A DNA stretch of 59,710 nucleotides, taken from the NCBI GenBank assembly GCA_017421125.1, contig JAFOMZ010000035.1:1-59710 (forward strand), read 5' to 3'. Both the position numbers and the translations under genes were made by a program. The notes beneath the pieces were generated by a model. That model saw nothing but the letters and a program-made list of their open reading frames with translations, made no database searches and was not told the DNA's origin. The first letter of the stretch is position 1, and every line of letters begins with the position of its first letter. This DNA is from Solobacterium sp. GTDB taxonomy: Bacteria > Bacillota_I > Bacilli_A > Erysipelotrichales > Erysipelotrichaceae. Positions 1 through 8,434 of the stretch are shown piece by piece.

Positions 1-37
1 TGATAGGGAAGATGGTGCCGATTATCCGTTTGAGTAG
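1..37 (+). CDS. C-terminal end of an unknown gene (cut by window edge)
   Basis: An open frame enters from the left edge and ends with TAG at 35-37; the visible residues are DREDGADYPFE. A good terminator 22 nt later supports a real gene end here. Too little remains to name a family. Confidence 0.4.
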   Translation, partial: DREDGADYPFE

Positions 38-59
38 TAAAAGAAGCATATGCAGATGA

Positions 60-92
60 ATGTCCGGATGTGAAGTGTTCGGACATTTTTTT
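60..92 (+). terminator. Rho-independent terminator
   Basis: Perfect 7-bp stem (ATGTCCG at 60-66 with CGGACAT at 80-86) followed by seven T residues. It ends the gene entering from the left and isolates the peroxidase gene. Confidence 0.8.
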
Positions 93-148
93 GCTTCATT
101 CAGGATGATTGCTGTGCCATATGTTAAAATTTTGGCGGAGGCAATCAT

Positions 149-697
149 ATGACAGATATTTATTCATTTACAGTTAAAGACCGCAAGGGCAACGATGTTA
201 GTCTTGGAACGTACAAAGGAAAAGTACTCCTGATCGTCAACACCGCAACCAGATGCGGATTTACACCTCAATATGAAGGCCTGGAAGCTATTTACAGGGA
301 CCTGAATGACAAGGGTTTCGAGATCCTGGACTTCCCGTGCAATCAGTTCGGAGCACAGGCTCCGGGAAGTGATGAGGAGATCCATCAGTTCTGCACATTA
401 AATTATCAGACTGAATTCCCCCGCTTCAAAAAGGTAGACGTTAACGGTGAAAATGAAGATCCGCTGTTTACATTCCTGAAGTCACAGAAAGGCTTTGCGG
501 GATTCAATCTGGACACGAAACTTGGACCGCTTCTGGATAAAATGTTCCGTGAAAAGGATCCGAATTATGCTGAGTCACCTGATATCAAGTGGAATTTCAC
601 AAAGTTCCTGATCGACAGAGAAGGGAATGTGACTGACAGGTTTGAGCCTACGGCTGAACCGGTTGAGATCGCAGAGCGCGTGAAAGAACTTCTGTAA
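149..697 (+). CDS. Glutathione peroxidase family thiol peroxidase
   Basis: Reduces hydrogen or organic peroxides in the cytoplasm. The 182-residue length is normal for the family. The GPx signature is clear: peroxidatic Cys36 in ATRCGFTPQY, then FPCNQFG with the catalytic Gln66, and the Trp-Asn pair in WNFTKFL near residue 148. Cys82 (HQFCT) sits where the resolving cysteine of the two-Cys bacterial and plant enzymes lies, so thioredoxin is a likelier reductant than glutathione (inference). The start is fixed by GGCGGAGG at 133-140, 8 nt upstream. It stands alone between two terminators, so it is probably monocistronic. Confidence 0.93.
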   Translation: MTDIYSFTVKDRKGNDVSLGTYKGKVLLIVNTATRCGFTPQYEGLEAIYRDLNDKGFEILDFPCNQFGAQAPGSDEEIHQFCTLNYQTEFPRFKKVDVNGENEDPLFTFLKSQKGFAGFNLDTKLGPLLDKMFREKDPNYAESPDIKWNFTKFLIDREGNVTDRFEPTAEPVEIAERVKELL

Positions 698-698
698 A

Positions 699-725
699 AT
701 GCATTGCCCGCGAGGGCAATGTTTT
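699..725 (+). terminator. Rho-independent terminator after the peroxidase gene
   Basis: Stem CATTGCCC (702-709) with GGGCAATG (714-721), GCGA loop, then TTTT. It begins directly after the stop codon. Confidence 0.75.
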
Positions 726-754
726 AATGTTAATCAGGTGATACACAGGTGAAA

Positions 755-784
755 GTGACCTGTATACTTTAAGTGTGTTATAAT
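755..784 (+). promoter_or_regulatory. Promoter of cdaA-cdaR
   Basis: A consensus TATAAT -10 box at 779-784 is preceded by GTGACC at 755-760 (18-nt spacer). Transcription would begin near 791. This excludes the GTG at 773 as the start of cdaA and supports the TTG at 809. Confidence 0.65.
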
Positions 785-808
785 CGAAAGACGAAAGGGG
801 TGTTTGCT

Positions 809-2413
809 TTGGCTTCTTATAACCTGACTTTAAGACTGGATAGTTTGCGCACATTTGTGATCATATTCCTTGATATTTTCATTATGTGGCTGGTTTTTAA
901 TACTGTGCTTCGCCTGATTCGTACAAACTCCAGAACAATACAGATTTTTAAAGGGATTCTTCTGATTATTTTTGTGGACGGCATTGCAAAATTGCTCGGC
1001 CTCAAAACATTGGAATTCTTCGCTGATATTTTCCTGAACTGGGGATTTCTTGCGATCATCATTCTGTTCCAGCCTGAATTGAGACAATTGCTGGAACGTC
1101 TTGGAAAAACGAATGTTTTCTCCAGGATCAGTACCCTGACCGGAAATGAAAAGGAAAACCTTGTTGATCAGATCGTAAAAGCAGCGATGCTTTTATCGCA
1201 GGACCAGACCGGTGCTCTGATATCTATAGAGCAGTCACATTCACTTGAAGATTTTATTTCTACAGGTACGAAACTAAATTCAGATGTTACTGCGGAACTG
1301 CTGACATCTATCTTTGTAACTTCTACACCGCTGCATGATGGCGCTGTCATCATACAGGGAGACAAAATAGCATGTGCCAGTGCTTATTTCCCTCCCACAA
1401 ATCTGGAACTTCCGTCCCGTTATGGTGCACGTCACAGAGCGGCGATCGGTATCAGTGAGATCACAGATGCTGTTACGATCGTAGTGTCCGAAGAAACAGG
1501 TGCCATCAGCATTACTGAAGGCGGCAAGATATTCAAGGTCAATTCGAAACAGCTTCGTGAGCATCTGATGCGTGTGATCTGCGGTGAAGAGACAGAAGTC
1601 AGAGGATCCGGCCGCGGCACCCAGCCACAGGCTCCGAGAGAAGTACTGATCGAAGATGATATTACTGCACCGGATGTTACGATTCCGAAGACAGCAGGTA
1701 AAGATGAAAAGATGACACGCAGAGGGGATACCGGTGTGTTGTCCGTTCTTGCAATCAAGAAACAATCTGAAGAAACACCTCAAAGCAATAAGATCGAGGT
1801 TGAAGAAGTTATTGCACCGGGACAGGAAACTGAACCGGAAACTGTGACGGAAGATAAGAAGGGCATTTTCTCCGGTCTGTTCTCGCGTCATGATAATACC
1901 GGAAAAGAGGAAGACAGGATCACTCAGCTGGAAGAAGAGCTTGATTCTATCAAACTCCCGAAAAAGAAAGAACGCCCGGTACCGAGTTATCCCGAACAGC
2001 ATGATACGGACTGGATCAAACCTGTCAGCATTCATGAGGAGCCTGTGGTACAGGAGCCTGTTCAGGAAGAGGCTGTTCCGGATATGCCTGAACCTGAGAT
2101 CCCTGAGGTGAGTTCCGAAGAACGTATGACCTCAGAGGATGTGAGGAACGCGAGGGAAGCGGTTCTTCAGAAACTGAGCGAGGGCAGAAAAGAACCTGTC
2201 CTGCCGGTCGATCCATATGCAACAGATGAAGAACTGCAGGAAACTGCACAGGAAGAGCAGGATCCTGAGAAACTCTATGATACGACCAAGCTTGATATTT
2301 CCAAACTGATGGGATTTGATGATGATTTTGACAGCACATTCCGTATGGTCGATCATATGAATACCGATTCGATTGATACCTCTGATATAAACAAAGGAGG
2401 TGACACGGTATGA
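809..2413 (+). CDS. cdaA: Diadenylate cyclase CdaA with long C-terminal extension
   Basis: Makes cyclic di-AMP from two ATP at the membrane. Residues 15-90 hold about three hydrophobic helices. The DAC domain follows, with DGA at 177-179 and RHR at 208-210, the two signature motifs of the family. The start is TTG at 809, 8 nt after AAAGGGG; the longer GTG frame at 773 begins upstream of the -10 box. The protein is 534 residues, roughly twice the usual CdaA length of about 270. From about residue 270 on it is acidic and rich in Pro, Glu and Val with no evident fold. Its stop overlaps the cdaR start (ATGA), so the two are translationally coupled. The enzymatic core is certain; the tail's role is unknown. 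Confidence 0.95.
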   Translation: MASYNLTLRLDSLRTFVIIFLDIFIMWLVFNTVLRLIRTNSRTIQIFKGILLIIFVDGIAKLLGLKTLEFFADIFLNWGFLAIIILFQPELRQLLERLGKTNVFSRISTLTGNEKENLVDQIVKAAMLLSQDQTGALISIEQSHSLEDFISTGTKLNSDVTAELLTSIFVTSTPLHDGAVIIQGDKIACASAYFPPTNLELPSRYGARHRAAIGISEITDAVTIVVSEETGAISITEGGKIFKVNSKQLREHLMRVICGEETEVRGSGRGTQPQAPREVLIEDDITAPDVTIPKTAGKDEKMTRRGDTGVLSVLAIKKQSEETPQSNKIEVEEVIAPGQETEPETVTEDKKGIFSGLFSRHDNTGKEEDRITQLEEELDSIKLPKKKERPVPSYPEQHDTDWIKPVSIHEEPVVQEPVQEEAVPDMPEPEIPEVSSEERMTSEDVRNAREAVLQKLSEGRKEPVLPVDPYATDEELQETAQEEQDPEKLYDTTKLDISKLMGFDDDFDSTFRMVDHMNTDSIDTSDINKGGDTV

Positions 2414-3837
2414 GTGAGAACAAGAATCGTTTGAATACTTCCGGGAGGGAAGAATCCAACAGCAAGACAGAACTTGCCAACAGGATCGCCAATCAGAGCA
2501 AGATGATGGCAGACAAGTCGCAGAACCTGCTGGACAATGTCCTGAAACTGATCCGCTGGTTCTCCACGATGATCGACAGGACTTTGTTCAATACAAGGTA
2601 TGCTAAGCTTGTTTCCCTGATCCTTGCAATCATGATGTGGTTTATCGTCAACGCCAGTACCGTTGCGTCACTGTATACACCTTTGACCTACAGCAAAGAC
2701 AGAAACGGAGTAACCATTACAGCCAAATACAACACAGATACATTTGAACTGAGCGGACTGCCGGAGACGGCTGATATTACGATCAGCGGAGATACGACTT
2801 CCGTCAACAATGCGATCAATTCAAGAGGCACGGTGGTTGCTGACCTGGAAGGTCTGACAGAAGGAACTCATCAGGTAAAACTGACAACAGAAGGATATGG
2901 TGACAGTGTATCTGTCAAGATCGATCCGTCGAATGTCATCATTACCCTGAAGAAAAAGACTACACAGCAGTTCGATCTGTCCTATGATTTTGTCAACCAG
3001 GATAAGATGGATTCGATCTACAGTGTCGGTACGCCGGTATTTGAGTATACAAAGGTCAATGTCAGGGCATCCAAGGATACATTATCCAGCATTGCGTTTG
3101 TCAAAGCTTTGATCGATGTATCCGGGCAGACAGGTGACTTTACGCAGGAAGCGAAACTGGTCGTTTACAACTCAAGCGGACAGCCTGTTGACGCGAGTAT
3201 CGTACCAAGCACGGTCAGCGTAACGGTACCTGTTACTTCACCGAACAAGACGGTTCCGATCGAGGTTGAAGTTACCGGGGAAGCACCGGAAGGCAAGGCT
3301 ATTGAGTCGATCTCTATGGACCAGCAGACAGTAACTATCTATGGTCCGCAGTCAGTACTGAGTCAGATCGATAAAGTGGCGGTTACACTGAATGCATCTA
3401 CTCTGACGAAAGATGAGTCGACGCTCTTAAGACCGATCGCACTGCCGGCAGGAGTCAATTCATCGAATATCAACCAGATCACGATGAGCGTTGTGCTGGG
3501 AGAAGGCATGACGAGAGAAATTAAGGATGTAAAGATCAACTACCGCAACAACGTAAATAACTACAAGGCATCACAGCCAAACAACCAGACAACGACAAGT
3601 GTTATGGTCTTCGGTACAGAAGAAAACATTGCGTCCATAACTGCGGATGATATCATCGTTTATGTTGATATGCTGAACGCTGTACCGGGACTCCAGGAGT
3701 TCCCGCTGCAGGTTGAACAGCCTGACGGCGGTCTGGTGACATATACACTGACTGAAGCGACCTATACGCTGAATGTGTTGGGTGAATCAAATACGGATTC
3801 GGAGACGAATACGGAAGCGGACGTCAACAACGGCTGA
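2410..3837 (+). CDS. cdaR: CdaR / YbbR-domain regulator of CdaA
   Basis: Membrane-anchored extracellular partner that modulates CdaA in Bacillota. One transmembrane helix lies near residues 62-80 (LILAIMMWFIVNAST). It is followed by repeated beta-rich YbbR domains to the C-terminus, 475 residues in all. The start has AAAGGAGG at 2393-2400 and overlaps the cdaA stop by 4 nt. In Bacillus the next gene is glmM; here a terminator follows and the next gene is an unrelated convergent ABC exporter. Confidence 0.93.
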   Translation: MSENKNRLNTSGREESNSKTELANRIANQSKMMADKSQNLLDNVLKLIRWFSTMIDRTLFNTRYAKLVSLILAIMMWFIVNASTVASLYTPLTYSKDRNGVTITAKYNTDTFELSGLPETADITISGDTTSVNNAINSRGTVVADLEGLTEGTHQVKLTTEGYGDSVSVKIDPSNVIITLKKKTTQQFDLSYDFVNQDKMDSIYSVGTPVFEYTKVNVRASKDTLSSIAFVKALIDVSGQTGDFTQEAKLVVYNSSGQPVDASIVPSTVSVTVPVTSPNKTVPIEVEVTGEAPEGKAIESISMDQQTVTIYGPQSVLSQIDKVAVTLNASTLTKDESTLLRPIALPAGVNSSNINQITMSVVLGEGMTREIKDVKINYRNNVNNYKASQPNNQTTTSVMVFGTEENIASITADDIIVYVDMLNAVPGLQEFPLQVEQPDGGLVTYTLTEATYTLNVLGESNTDSETNTEADVNNG

Positions 3838-3851
3838 GAACGAACAAACAT

Positions 3852-3917
3852 AAGAGCTGCAGAAAACAGGTTTAGCCGGACAGACCGGACTGCCTGATGA
3901 GCTGCGGCTCTTTTTTA
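3852..3917 (+). terminator. Terminator of cdaA-cdaR
   Basis: Outer stem AGAGCTGC near 3853 pairs with GCTGCGGCTCT at 3901-3911, enclosing a small CCGG hairpin and followed by six T residues. Confidence 0.65.
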
Positions 3918-3955
3918 TCCGGAAGGAACATGATGATCGACCGCAAAAACGGGTA

Positions 3956-3990
3956 AACGAAAAGAAGCGCTGTTTGTGCGCCTCTTCGTT
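3956..3990 (-). terminator. Hairpin at the end of the ABC exporter gene
   Basis: On the minus strand AACGAAGAGGCGC pairs with GCGCTTCTTTTCGTT around a 7-nt loop. The trailing T tract is short, so termination is likely but not certain. Confidence 0.55.
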
Positions 3991-3992
3991 GA

Positions 3993-5726
3993 TCAGGATT
4001 CACTGCTCTGGATGTCGTTCATATGGGCGTAGGTTCCGCCCAGTCTGAGGAGTTCCTCATGGGTACCGCGTTCACTGATGATGCCGTCTTCGATGACCAG
4101 GATCTGATCTGCGCTGCGAACAGTGCTGAGTCTGTGAGCGATCGCGATGATCGTCCTTTTTCCTGTAAGGTTGGCAATGGCACTGCGGATCTGCTGCTCT
4201 GTCTCGACATCGACAGCAGCGGTCGCTTCGTCCAGAATGATTATCGGTGATTTCCGAAGGATCGCTCTGGCTATGGCGATCCTCTGCTTCTGACCGCCGG
4301 AGAGCCTGATGCCGCGTTCACCTGTTCTGGTATCATAACCGTCCGGCATTGCTATGATCTCGGTATCGATGTTGGCAGCTTTGGCTGCTTCCCGGATCTC
4401 CTCCATTGTGGCATCCGGTCTTGCGTAACTGATGTTTTCTGCGATCGTACCATTGAACAGGAATGTATCCTGCAGTACCACAGAGATATTTTTTCTCAGA
4501 CTTTCGATCGTGATATCCTGGATATCCATTTTGTCGATGAGGATACGTCCTTCACAAGGCTCGTAAAATCTGGAGATCAGCTGGGTGATCGTGGTTTTGC
4601 CGACACCTGTCGGTCCGACCAGTGCCAGCATTTCACCTGGCCGGCAGGTGAAGGAAATATCATTCAGGACAGGGGATTCAGGCATGTAGGAGAAGCTGAC
4701 ATGCTCGAAGGTAATTTCTCCTTCACATGTCTCCATATCAACAGCTCCAGCTTTGTCCTGTATTTCACACGGTGCGTCAAGGATCATCATGACTCGTTCC
4801 GCTCCGGCCAATGACTGCTGCATGTTTTCTACAAGGTTTGCCAGGCCGGTCACCGGCTGATAGAAGAGTGACAGGTAGAGCAGGAAAGCAACGATGTCTT
4901 CTACCCTGAGTCCTTCCCGGTAAGCAAGCCAGCCGCCGAAACCGACGACAAGGATCGTTCCCGTAGATGATATGAATTCAACAAATGGGTGGAACACTGC
5001 GCTGATTTTCAGTGCTGTGAGCATTGCACGGACGTGGGCAAAGTTCTTTTCGTTGACTCTTCCGGTCTCGTATGCCTCCCGGCCGAATGACTGAATCTCG
5101 TGGATGCCGGAAAGATTGTCCTGCAGTTTGCCGTTGAGTTCGCCCATTTTTGCCTGGGAGATCCGGAAGTATGGTCTGACCTTTTTGGCAAAGATAATAC
5201 CGGAAAACAGGATGAATGGAATCGGGGCACAGGTGATCAGTGCCAGTTTCGCATTGATGCTGAGAAGAATGATGAGGACGCCGAGGAATGTCACGATATT
5301 GGTGATCGATTCCGGGATCATATGCGCATAGAGCAGTTCAAAATCCCTGGTGTCATTGACGATCCTGCTCATCAGGTCACCGGTCTGTTTATCGTGGAAG
5401 AACCCCAGATGCATGCGCTCCAGTTTGTCATATGTCCTGGTACGCAGATCTCCGACCAGATACCAGGCTGCTTTGTGTGCCATGTAGTTGCTTAAAAAAC
5501 GGAATAAGACCCGCGAAAGATACAGTGCGATGAGGATCATGGTCAGCCGTCTGATATCGGCAAGGCTTTCTTCGGTGACTCCTTGTTCTACGATGCCGGT
5601 CATTGCGGCCAGTACTTTCGGTGCGGCCAGATTTACCATTGTCAGGGAAAGCGTTGCGAAGATCGCCAAAAAGTATAAACCTTTGTAGCGGAGCGCTTCC
5701 TTGCTTAATTTCCAAAGTGTTTTCAT
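3993..5726 (-). CDS. ABC exporter half-transporter (fused TMD-NBD)
   Basis: ATP-driven exporter of the MsbA/LmrA/BmrA type, working as a homodimer or with a partner. Six membrane helices fill residues 15-300. The ATPase domain has Walker A GPTGVGKT (371-378), Q-loop Gln419, signature LSGGQ (475-479), Walker B ending at Glu500 and switch His531, so it should be active. The 577-residue length is standard. No Shine-Dalgarno precedes the ATG; instead TACAAT lies at 5738-5733, exactly 6 nt upstream, suggesting a leaderless mRNA. No adjacent partner gene is present. The substrate cannot be read from sequence. Confidence 0.93.
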   Translation of the reverse strand: MKTLWKLSKEALRYKGLYFLAIFATLSLTMVNLAAPKVLAAMTGIVEQGVTEESLADIRRLTMILIALYLSRVLFRFLSNYMAHKAAWYLVGDLRTRTYDKLERMHLGFFHDKQTGDLMSRIVNDTRDFELLYAHMIPESITNIVTFLGVLIILLSINAKLALITCAPIPFILFSGIIFAKKVRPYFRISQAKMGELNGKLQDNLSGIHEIQSFGREAYETGRVNEKNFAHVRAMLTALKISAVFHPFVEFISSTGTILVVGFGGWLAYREGLRVEDIVAFLLYLSLFYQPVTGLANLVENMQQSLAGAERVMMILDAPCEIQDKAGAVDMETCEGEITFEHVSFSYMPESPVLNDISFTCRPGEMLALVGPTGVGKTTITQLISRFYEPCEGRILIDKMDIQDITIESLRKNISVVLQDTFLFNGTIAENISYARPDATMEEIREAAKAANIDTEIIAMPDGYDTRTGERGIRLSGGQKQRIAIARAILRKSPIIILDEATAAVDVETEQQIRSAIANLTGKRTIIAIAHRLSTVRSADQILVIEDGIISERGTHEELLRLGGTYAHMNDIQSSES

Positions 5727-5732
5727 GTACTT

Positions 5733-5738
5733 ATTGTA
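5733..5738 (-). promoter_or_regulatory. -10 box placing the start at the ABC exporter ATG
   Basis: TACAAT on the minus strand is followed by six bases and then the ATG at 5726. Transcription would start at or next to the A of the ATG. No convincing -35 is visible. Confidence 0.5.
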
Positions 5739-5792
5739 TGGATAAATCAGAAAAGACGCACGACATATGCAACATTGAAAAAAGAATTGTCT

Positions 5793-5841
5793 AAAAAAAG
5801 AAACATGCAGGCTACCTGGATGTTCAGGCAGCCCACATGTT
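5793..5841 (-). terminator. Terminator of the GH32-like gene
   Basis: On the minus strand AACATG..GGCTGCCTG pairs with CCAGGTAGCC..CATGTT, followed by a run of seven T residues. Confidence 0.75.
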
Positions 5842-5872
5842 ATGCGTGTTGAAAGATCACTGGGACCGTTTA

Positions 5873-7381
5873 TTATTGGCCGGGCACCTTTATCGTAATG
5901 TTTGAGAATTCGGCATTTCCGGATTCAGCGAACAGGCAGATATGTGCTCCGTTGGTAGAGTGGCGGATCCTCGAACTGAATGCTTTTGCATCATCAATAT
6001 AGAGAATGACGATCTCGTTTTCACAGACCAGTGTTACATGGTGATTTTCTGATTTGTCAAAATCAAATCTTGTGAATGCGGCCGGATCAAAGCGTGCAAG
6101 GTCTTCCAGTTCATAGCCCTCGTAATGCAGAAGGTTTCTGCTGGCATCAAGACAGAGTGCTGTCAATACCGGATCGTTCTGAGTGCCGCCGAAGGCAAAA
6201 CCGACGCGGCTGTCTGCAGACATTTTCACGTCGCATTCAAGCATAAGGGATACCGGTCTGGTGCCCATATCAGCGACTGCATATTCCTTCTCGGTTGCGG
6301 CAACGGTTACTGTGTTGTTTTTGATCTTTGCGTTTCCCTGTTTTTTGACAGCCTGGAAAGGCTTGTCTGCAGTGAAATATTCAGAGAATGTTTCCGGTGC
6401 TTTGACGCCGAGCATTCCGTCTTCTTTCTGTACGAGCTGGTGGTTCAGAACGCTTCCTGCCCACTGATAGATGCCGGAGTCTTCAGTCAGTCCGGCACGT
6501 CCCAGCCATCCGCAGAGGTATCTGTTTCCGTTGAGTTCAGCTGTTTTTGCGGCATAGAAGATAAATCCGTTTCCATCAAGAACATTGTCCTCTGGAGCTG
6601 TAAAAGGCCCGTTCATGGAATCGCCGACAGCGTAATATGTGACGCAGTCCCAGCTGTAGGTCAGGTAGTATCGGTCTCCCATTTTGAAGAGGTCAGGGCA
6701 CTCGAGCATATATTGCTGGCGGGGAGCGTAGATGGGACCCTGGAATTCCCAGTTTTTCAGATCTGAGGAAGTATACTTTGCGACCACACCGCCTAATGTG
6801 TTTTCCCGTGCGGCGATGAGCAGCCAGTAACATCCGTCTTCTTCTGACCAGAATACTTCAGGATCACGGAAATCATCCTTGGAATAGTTGTCTTCACTGA
6901 AGAATGTATCCTCGGGGATCTTGGTCCAGTTTTCACGGTCAGTACTGACAGCGTGCATGACACATTCTTTTCCTTTGCCGCCGTTTCCGGCATCATTATG
7001 ACCGGTATAGAACAGGTGATACAGACCTTCATTATCTTTGAGAACTGAACCGGTTCCGATTGCCGGATCAGGATCTGACATCAGACCGAAGTTCAGGACC
7101 ATTCCGTGATCCTGATAGTCATAAAGGTTCTTCGTGGAGTACTTCCAGACCGGATGGTATCCCTGTCCGTTATGATCGGTGTCATACAGATAATAGAGTT
7201 CCAGTTCCCCATCGTCAGTCACAAAGGGCATTGTGTCTCCGACATATGCATTTTCAGGGGCCGGATAAAGATGATATGCAGAAGCTTCATACGGCTCATC
7301 GGGAAGGGTTTTTGGGGAATTGCAGGCCGCAAGTGTCAGTGTCAATGCTGAAGCAGTTAATACTGTGAGTTTGTTTTGCAT
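5873..7381 (-). CDS. Divergent GH32-type glycosidase, lipoprotein
   Basis: Predicted surface lipoprotein: signal peptide 1-19 and lipobox LAAC with Cys20. The rest resembles GH32 five-bladed propeller enzymes (beta-fructosidases): an RDPEVFW motif (RDP transition-state stabiliser) and ECPDLF (EC motif, acid/base Glu), then a C-terminal beta-sandwich from about residue 330. The classical N-terminal WMNDPNG is replaced by YVGDTMPF, with Asp49 the likely nucleophile (inference). AAGGAGATCC precedes the ATG. Fructan or sucrose-type substrates are expected, but the altered first motif makes specificity uncertain. No transporter or PTS gene is adjacent. Confidence 0.8.
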   Translation of the reverse strand: MQNKLTVLTASALTLTLAACNSPKTLPDEPYEASAYHLYPAPENAYVGDTMPFVTDDGELELYYLYDTDHNGQGYHPVWKYSTKNLYDYQDHGMVLNFGLMSDPDPAIGTGSVLKDNEGLYHLFYTGHNDAGNGGKGKECVMHAVSTDRENWTKIPEDTFFSEDNYSKDDFRDPEVFWSEEDGCYWLLIAARENTLGGVVAKYTSSDLKNWEFQGPIYAPRQQYMLECPDLFKMGDRYYLTYSWDCVTYYAVGDSMNGPFTAPEDNVLDGNGFIFYAAKTAELNGNRYLCGWLGRAGLTEDSGIYQWAGSVLNHQLVQKEDGMLGVKAPETFSEYFTADKPFQAVKKQGNAKIKNNTVTVAATEKEYAVADMGTRPVSLMLECDVKMSADSRVGFAFGGTQNDPVLTALCLDASRNLLHYEGYELEDLARFDPAAFTRFDFDKSENHHVTLVCENEIVILYIDDAKAFSSRIRHSTNGAHICLFAESGNAEFSNITIKVPGQ

Positions 7382-7494
7382 TTTGGATCTCCTTGTTTGA
7401 ACTGAGACTATGAGCGTCGGAGGATGCTCTCCAAAGGCATTTCCGACTGATTGTGTAAATGTAAGTGACCGGCTTGTTCAGTGATCTTCATTTG

Positions 7495-7508
7495 TGTGCA
7501 AATGCACA
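7495..7508. promoter_or_regulatory. Perfect palindrome, candidate operator
   Basis: TGTGCA-AA-TGCACA has 6-bp arms. It lies about 23 bp downstream of the GH32 -10 box, a typical position for a repressor operator. The regulator is not identifiable. Confidence 0.5.
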
Positions 7509-7530
7509 TTATTGCGGTTGATTTGAATTC

Positions 7531-7559
7531 ACAATAACAGTGTTGAATCAATTCGTCAA
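7531..7559 (-). promoter_or_regulatory. Promoter of the GH32-like gene
   Basis: On the minus strand, TTGACG (7559-7554), 17-nt spacer, TATTGT (7536-7531). Confidence 0.6.
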
Positions 7560-7724
7560 CGCATTATCTGTACAAATGAACAGGAAACACTGACAGGGAA
7601 AATGTAAAAAAAAACCATTATGTTTTTGTCTGGCAGAAATGCACAGTGAACCGCAAAAACAGCTCCCTGAACAATGGATCGCCGGAATTCCTTTTTGATG
7701 TTTGTTTCTCTTCCGCTTCACCTG

Positions 7725-7754
7725 TTCATTACTTCTGCTTATCTGTGATAGAAT
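7725..7754 (+). promoter_or_regulatory. Promoter of the two-component system
   Basis: TAGAAT at 7749-7754 with TTCATT at 7725-7730 (18-nt spacer). The -10 is good; the -35 is weak. Confidence 0.5.
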
Positions 7755-7774
7755 GTTGAAAGAAGGTTATAACT

Positions 7775-8434
7775 ATGAAAAAAGTAATTTCTATTGTAGA
7801 AGATGAGCGTGATCTGAACGAACTGGTCAAGAGATACCTGGAAAAAGAAGGATATGAGGTACGCTCCTATCTGACATTTGATGAAGCTTCCATTCATACA
7901 AGTGATGATGATGTCCATCTATGGATACTTGATATTATGCTTGGGGACAAGAGCGGATTTGATCTGATCGAAGAGATCCGCACACATGCGCCGGACGTCC
8001 CGGTCATCTTCATGTCTGCACGTGATAAAGAATTTGACAGGATCATCGGTCTGGAAAAGGGAAGTGATGATTACATTACAAAGCCGTTCTCACCGAAGGA
8101 ACTGGTGCTGCGCGTCAACAATATCATGCGCAGAACATACAAAGATGAAAATCAGAGGATCAGTGTGGACGGGTATGAGATCGATGAGACGCAGAGGGTC
8201 GTTTTTGATCATGATACTGCGATCGATCTTACAACTAAAGAATTCGACCTGCTGATGCTGTTTGTAAAGAACAGGGAGACAGCATTTTCCAGAGAACAGA
8301 TCCTTGAGCATGTTTGGGAAACAAATTATTTTGGCAGTGACAGGGTCGTTGATGATACTCTGAGGAGACTTAGAAAGAAAATGCCGAATCTCAGCATTCA
8401 TACAATTTACGGATTCGGTTATCGATTAAGCTGA
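7775..8434 (+). CDS. OmpR/PhoB-type response regulator
   Basis: DNA-binding output of a two-component system. The receiver domain (1-120) has acidic residues near the N-terminus, phospho-acceptor Asp53 in LWILDIMLGD, and Lys103 in ITKPF. The winged-helix domain follows (DLTTKEFDLL, then DRVVDDTLRRLRKK and YGFGYR), typical of OmpR/PhoB. The length of 219 residues is normal. GAAAGAAGG sets the ATG. It overlaps the histidine kinase by one base, so the two are one operon. The stimulus is unknown. Confidence 0.96.
   Translation: MKKVISIVEDERDLNELVKRYLEKEGYEVRSYLTFDEASIHTSDDDVHLWILDIMLGDKSGFDLIEEIRTHAPDVPVIFMSARDKEFDRIIGLEKGSDDYITKPFSPKELVLRVNNIMRRTYKDENQRISVDGYEIDETQRVVFDHDTAIDLTTKEFDLLMLFVKNRETAFSREQILEHVWETNYFGSDRVVDDTLRRLRKKMPNLSIHTIYGFGYRLS

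Larger units (their letters stand above)
7382..7774. other. Divergent intergenic region between the GH32-like gene and the two-component system
   Basis: This 393-bp stretch contains no credible ORF. It holds a minus-strand promoter (7531-7559), a palindrome (7495-7508) and a plus-strand promoter (7725-7754). About 120 bp between the two promoters shows only an A-rich tract near 7606. Confidence 0.6.

Noticed and set aside
268..700. Glutathione dependence of the GPx-like enzyme
   Set aside because: A resolving Cys is present and no glutathione synthesis gene is in the window; called thiol peroxidase instead.
773..808. GTG at 773 as the start of cdaA
   Set aside because: It lies upstream of the -10 box; TTG at 809 has a ribosome site and is inside the transcript.
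6125..6766. Long 213-codon plus-strand frame opposite the GH32-like gene
   Set aside because: Shadow of a gene with clear family motifs; Cys/Phe-rich composition and no ribosome site.
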